A stretch of DNA of 64,000 nucleotides, from contig NZ_JADKYX010000013.1 in assembly GCF_016093545.1 (NCBI RefSeq), forward strand, positions 1 to 64,000. The letters are read 5' to 3'. Position 1 is the stretch's first letter, and each line of letters opens with the position of its first letter. The stretch is from Massilia rhizosphaerae (GTDB taxonomy: Bacteria > Pseudomonadota > Gammaproteobacteria > Burkholderiales > Burkholderiaceae_D). This document shows positions 60,988-64,000 of the stretch, one piece after another. Under the pieces are notes generated by a model. It ran no database searches and was not told where the DNA came from. It was given only the letters and a program-made list of their open reading frames with translations. The translations under genes were made by a program, and so were the position numbers.

Positions 60988-62100
60988 ATGCCACGCCCCC
61001 TGCACGCCACCATCCACCTCGACTCCATGCAGCACAACCTGGCCCGCGCACGCGCCTGTGCGCCGCAGGCGAACGTCTGGGCCGTGGTGAAGGCGAACGC
61101 CTATGGACATGGCCTGGAACGGGGCATGCGCGGCTTCGCGCAAGCGGACGGCCTGGCGCTGGTCGAAACGGACTACGCGCTGCGCCTGCGCGAGCTGGGT
61201 TGGACGAAACCGATTCTTTTATTAGAGGGAATCTTCGACACGTCGGACATCCCGCTGCTGGCCGAGCACGGCATCGACAGCGCCGTGCACTGCATCGAGC
61301 AGATCAAGATGCTCGAATATACCCGGCTGTACCGCCCCATCGACGTGCACCTCAAGATGAACACGGGAATGAACCGCCTCGGCTTCCGCCCGGAAGAGTT
61401 CGCGGCGGCCCATGCCCGCCTGCGCGCCGTCCCGGGCATCCGCAACATCACGTTGATGACGCATTTCGCCAATGCGGACGAATTGGAGCATCCGCGCCTG
61501 TCGATCGCCGAGCAGGTCCGGCGCTTCCGCCGCGGCGCGGACGGCTTGCCGGGCGCGCGCAGCCTGTCGAATTCCGGCGGCGTGCTGCACACGGCGGCAT
61601 TGATCCAGGACCTGCAGAGCGATTGGGTCAGGCCGGGCATCATGCTGTACGGCGGCACGCCTGGCGGCCGGTCGGCCAAGGAGTACGGCCTGCTGCCGAC
61701 GATGACCCTGAAATCGGAAATCATCGGCATCCAGCACCTGGAACCGGGCGACAGCGTGGGCTACGGCAGCCGCTTCCAGGCGGACAGGACCATGATGGTC
61801 GGCGTCGTCGCGTGCGGCTATGCGGACGGCTACCCGCGCCACGCCGAGCACGGCACGCCCGTGCTCGTGGACGGCGTCCGCACGACGCTCGTGGGCCGAG
61901 TGTCGATGGACATGATGGCCGTCGACCTGTCGCCGATCGCGAACGCGCGCGTGGGCAGCAAGGTCACGCTGTGGGGCGACGGCCTGCCCGTCGACGAGGT
62001 GGCCCAGGCCGCCGGCACGATCGGTTATGAATTGATGTGCGCCCTGGCGCCGCGCGTGCGCGTGGCCGAGGCGCCGCTCGGGTGCGATCCCGTTTTATAA
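60988..62100 (+). CDS. alr: Alanine racemase
   Basis: The 370-residue PLP enzyme interconverts L- and D-alanine for peptidoglycan. The PLP Lys is in VWAVVKANAYGHG (about residue 35), and the catalytic Tyr lies in SVGYGSRF. VRPGIMLYGG and GRVSMDMMAVDL also match. No strong ribosome site precedes the ATG. It is followed after 10 bp by radA, so they form an operon. Confidence 0.93.
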   Translation: MPRPLHATIHLDSMQHNLARARACAPQANVWAVVKANAYGHGLERGMRGFAQADGLALVETDYALRLRELGWTKPILLLEGIFDTSDIPLLAEHGIDSAVHCIEQIKMLEYTRLYRPIDVHLKMNTGMNRLGFRPEEFAAAHARLRAVPGIRNITLMTHFANADELEHPRLSIAEQVRRFRRGADGLPGARSLSNSGGVLHTAALIQDLQSDWVRPGIMLYGGTPGGRSAKEYGLLPTMTLKSEIIGIQHLEPGDSVGYGSRFQADRTMMVGVVACGYADGYPRHAEHGTPVLVDGVRTTLVGRVSMDMMAVDLSPIANARVGSKVTLWGDGLPVDEVAQAAGTIGYELMCALAPRVRVAEAPLGCDPVL

Positions 62101-62110
62101 ATAAGGAATC

Positions 62111-63490
62111 ATGGCTAAACCCCGTACCAGTTTCGTCTGCGGCGAATGCGGCGCCGTCGCCAGCCGCTGGACCGGCCAGTGCGCCGATTGCAAGGCCTGG
62201 AACACGATGTCCGAACAGGTCGAGACCGCCGGCCTGAACCGCATGTCGCAGACGCCGCACATGCACAAGAGCCTCGCGCAGACGGCGCCCGTGCTGTCGC
62301 TGAAGGACATCGAGGCCATCGACGTGCCGCGCTTCGGCACGGGCATCGACGAATTCGACCGCGTGCTGGGCGGAGGCCTCGTCGCGGGCGGCGTCGTGCT
62401 GATCGGCGGCGACCCCGGCATCGGCAAGTCGACCCTGCTGCTGCAGGCGCTGGCGAACCTGGCCACCGCGCGCAGCACGCTGTACGTCTCCGGCGAGGAA
62501 TCCGGCGCCCAGATCGCCTTGCGCGCGCGCCGCCTGCAGGTCGAGGCGAAGGACCTCAAGCTGCAGGCCGAGATCCAGCTGGAAAAAATCCTGGGCACCA
62601 TTGCCGATCTCAAGCCGGACGTGGCCGTCATCGATTCGATCCAGACGCTGTATTCGGACGCGCTGACGTCGGCGCCCGGTTCCGTGTCGCAGGTGCGCGA
62701 ATGCGCGGCCCAGCTCACGCGCGTGGCCAAGCAGACCGGCGTCACCATCATCCTCGTCGGCCACGTGACGAAGGAGGGCGCGCTCGCGGGCCCGCGCGTG
62801 CTGGAGCACATCGTCGACACGGTGCTGTATTTCGAAGGCGATACGCAGTCCAGCTTCCGCCTCGTGCGCGCCATCAAGAACCGCTTCGGCGCCGTCAACG
62901 AGCTGGGCGTGTTCGCGATGACGGAAAAAGGGTTGAAGGGCGTGTCGAATCCCTCCGCCTTGTTCTTGTCGCAACACGACAACCAGGTGCCCGGTTCCTG
63001 CGTGATGGTGACGCAGGAGGGCACGCGGCCGCTGCTCGTCGAGGTGCAGGCGCTCGTCGACGCGAGCCATTTGCCGAACGCGCGCCGGCTGTCCGTCGGC
63101 CTGGAACAGAACCGCCTCGCGATGCTGCTGGCCGTGCTGCATCGCCACGCCGGCATCGCTGCGTTCGACCAGGACGTGTTCATCAACGCGGTGGGCGGCG
63201 TCAAGATCACGGAGCCGGCGGCCGACCTCGCCGTGCTGCTTGCCATTAATTCATCGATGCGCAACAAGGCGCTGCCGCGAGGTCTCGTCGTGTTCGGCGA
63301 GGTGGGCCTGGCCGGCGAGATCCGCCCGGCGCCGCGCGGCCAGGAGCGCCTGCGCGAGGCCGCGAAGCTCGGCTTTTCCGTGGCTGTGATTCCGAAAGCT
63401 AATGCGCCCAAGCAAAAAATCGAGGGCATGACCATCGTGGCCGTCGAACGCATCGACGAAGCCTTCAGCAAGCTGCGCGAGCTGGATTGA
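62111..63490 (+). CDS. radA: DNA repair protein RadA
   Basis: The 459-residue protein has the N-terminal zinc finger (CGECGAVASRWTGQCADC) and Walker A GGDPGIGKSTLL. The RadA KNRFG motif (AIKNRFGAVNELGVF) and a C-terminal Lon-like domain (LPRGLVVFGEVGLAGEIRPA) follow. It promotes branch migration in recombination. AAGGAAT lies 5 bp before the ATG, just after alr. Confidence 0.94.
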   Translation: MAKPRTSFVCGECGAVASRWTGQCADCKAWNTMSEQVETAGLNRMSQTPHMHKSLAQTAPVLSLKDIEAIDVPRFGTGIDEFDRVLGGGLVAGGVVLIGGDPGIGKSTLLLQALANLATARSTLYVSGEESGAQIALRARRLQVEAKDLKLQAEIQLEKILGTIADLKPDVAVIDSIQTLYSDALTSAPGSVSQVRECAAQLTRVAKQTGVTIILVGHVTKEGALAGPRVLEHIVDTVLYFEGDTQSSFRLVRAIKNRFGAVNELGVFAMTEKGLKGVSNPSALFLSQHDNQVPGSCVMVTQEGTRPLLVEVQALVDASHLPNARRLSVGLEQNRLAMLLAVLHRHAGIAAFDQDVFINAVGGVKITEPAADLAVLLAINSSMRNKALPRGLVVFGEVGLAGEIRPAPRGQERLREAAKLGFSVAVIPKANAPKQKIEGMTIVAVERIDEAFSKLRELD

Positions 63491-63513
63491 TTCCTGAGAA
63501 ATTAGATATCGCT

Positions 63514-63542
63514 AACACGAGGATTGCCATTGCGCCTATAAT
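63514..63542 (+). promoter_or_regulatory. Promoter with TATAAT upstream of the PilZ gene
   Basis: TATAAT lies at 63537-63542, 34 bp before the GTG start. The -35 at 17 bp spacing (AACACG) is poor. Confidence 0.35.
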
Positions 63543-63576
63543 CTTACCTCGTTTCCAAAAGCAACATTAGCGTATC

Positions 63577-63897
63577 GTGGTTACAGATCAAAGGAATTCC
63601 GCACGCAAGATCTTGAAGGTGAGGGCGATCCTGGCGATGGAAGGGCAGCCGCCCGTCCAGGGCCGCACGTCCGACGTCGGCACCAGCGGCGTCAGCGTCA
63701 CGGTGCCGCATCCGTTACACACGGGGCAGACGGGCCAGGTGGGTTTCGACTTGCTGGTCGACGGCAATCCGTTCCCGCTGCATGCCCGCGTCAAGGTCAT
63801 GTATTGTATTTTCAGTAACGGCGAATTCAAGGCCGGGTTCCAGTTCCTGAACCTGGACTTGAGTTCGATGAGCCAACTGTCGCGCTTCCTGCGCTGA
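63577..63897 (+). CDS. PilZ-domain c-di-GMP-binding protein
   Basis: The 106-residue stand-alone PilZ protein starts at GTG (VTDQRNSARKILKVRA). It has the RxxxR c-di-GMP motif as RNSAR and the second motif DVGTSGVSV (D/NxSxxG-like). It would sense the c-di-GMP made by the GGDEF proteins in this window and elsewhere. A terminator follows its stop by about 20 bp. Confidence 0.85.
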   Translation: MVTDQRNSARKILKVRAILAMEGQPPVQGRTSDVGTSGVSVTVPHPLHTGQTGQVGFDLLVDGNPFPLHARVKVMYCIFSNGEFKAGFQFLNLDLSSMSQLSRFLR

Positions 63898-63916
63898 CGT
63901 CCGGCTGGGCCGGCAA

Positions 63917-63956
63917 GAAAAGCGGCGGGTGCCGGTGGCCCCGCCGCTTTTTCTTT
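63917..63956 (+). terminator. Rho-independent terminator
   Basis: AAAGCGGCGGG and CCCGCCGCTTT form a stem of about 11 bp across a 10-base loop, followed by TTCTTTG. It ends the PilZ gene. The remaining 44 bases to the window end show no feature. Confidence 0.85.
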
Positions 63957-64000
63957 GATGAGGCGTCGTCGGCCTCCAATGCTATTCGTGATAGCGGTCG

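Overview
The window is high-GC chromosomal DNA from a betaproteobacterium, most likely Oxalobacteraceae of the Massilia/Telluria group. The evidence is the very GC-rich codon use, the gene families and the lplT | alr-radA arrangement. The many copies of AAATTCGGGGTCAGAGCAC also fit, since I recall that motif from Massilia/Duganella genomes. No rRNA, tRNA, CRISPR array or replication origin was seen.

The first 7.7 kb looks like an AT-richer accessory island. It begins with the 3' end of an IS5-type transposase. It then carries a leftward gene set: a DxD glycosyltransferase, a UDP-glucuronate decarboxylase (UDP-xylose synthase), a divergent SelO-like protein and a small HlyC/MchD-like acyltransferase. 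The set ends in a 46-residue peptide with a textbook double-glycine leader and a Pro/Tyr/Thr-rich core. A chitin-synthase-like glycosyltransferase is divergently transcribed. A second double-glycine peptide (10694-10876), with its own terminator, lies beside an IS630 transposase relic. I read this as a candidate modified-peptide (class IIb microcin-like, possibly glycosylated) locus, and it is the best candidate here for an undescribed system.

From 7.9 to 35 kb the content is mostly ordinary chromosomal genes: a HemK-like methyltransferase, the YpfJ metallopeptidase, a zinc alcohol dehydrogenase, a secreted M4 protease and an SDR behind paired operators. Two wall enzymes (M23 and YkuD) follow, then a cluster of tiny proteins. 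Signalling genes are prominent: a CHASE-PAS-GGDEF-EAL protein, a degenerate GGDEF membrane protein, and a unit of solute-binding protein, hybrid kinase and HD-GYP regulator. A histone-like Lys/Ala-rich protein and an orphan LolD-type ATPase close the stretch.

From 35 to 45 kb there is sulfur/selenium histidine-betaine chemistry: egtD-egtB (ergothioneine side) and, 4 kb further on, senA divergent from senB-senC (selenoneine). leuA lies between them, and upstream of leuA is a Leu-rich mini-ORF using rare CTA codons. From 45 to 64 kb come rhlE, mltD, small DUF proteins, a PAS-GGDEF-EAL protein overlapping a Tat-exported molybdenum hydroxylase, and a translationally coupled tsaB-rimI-UDG-DUF1853 operon. 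The window ends with lplT, alr-radA and a PilZ protein. Three copies of a composite inverted-repeat element sit in intergenic gaps at 35.0, 49.3 and 59.3 kb, and two of them touch stop codons.
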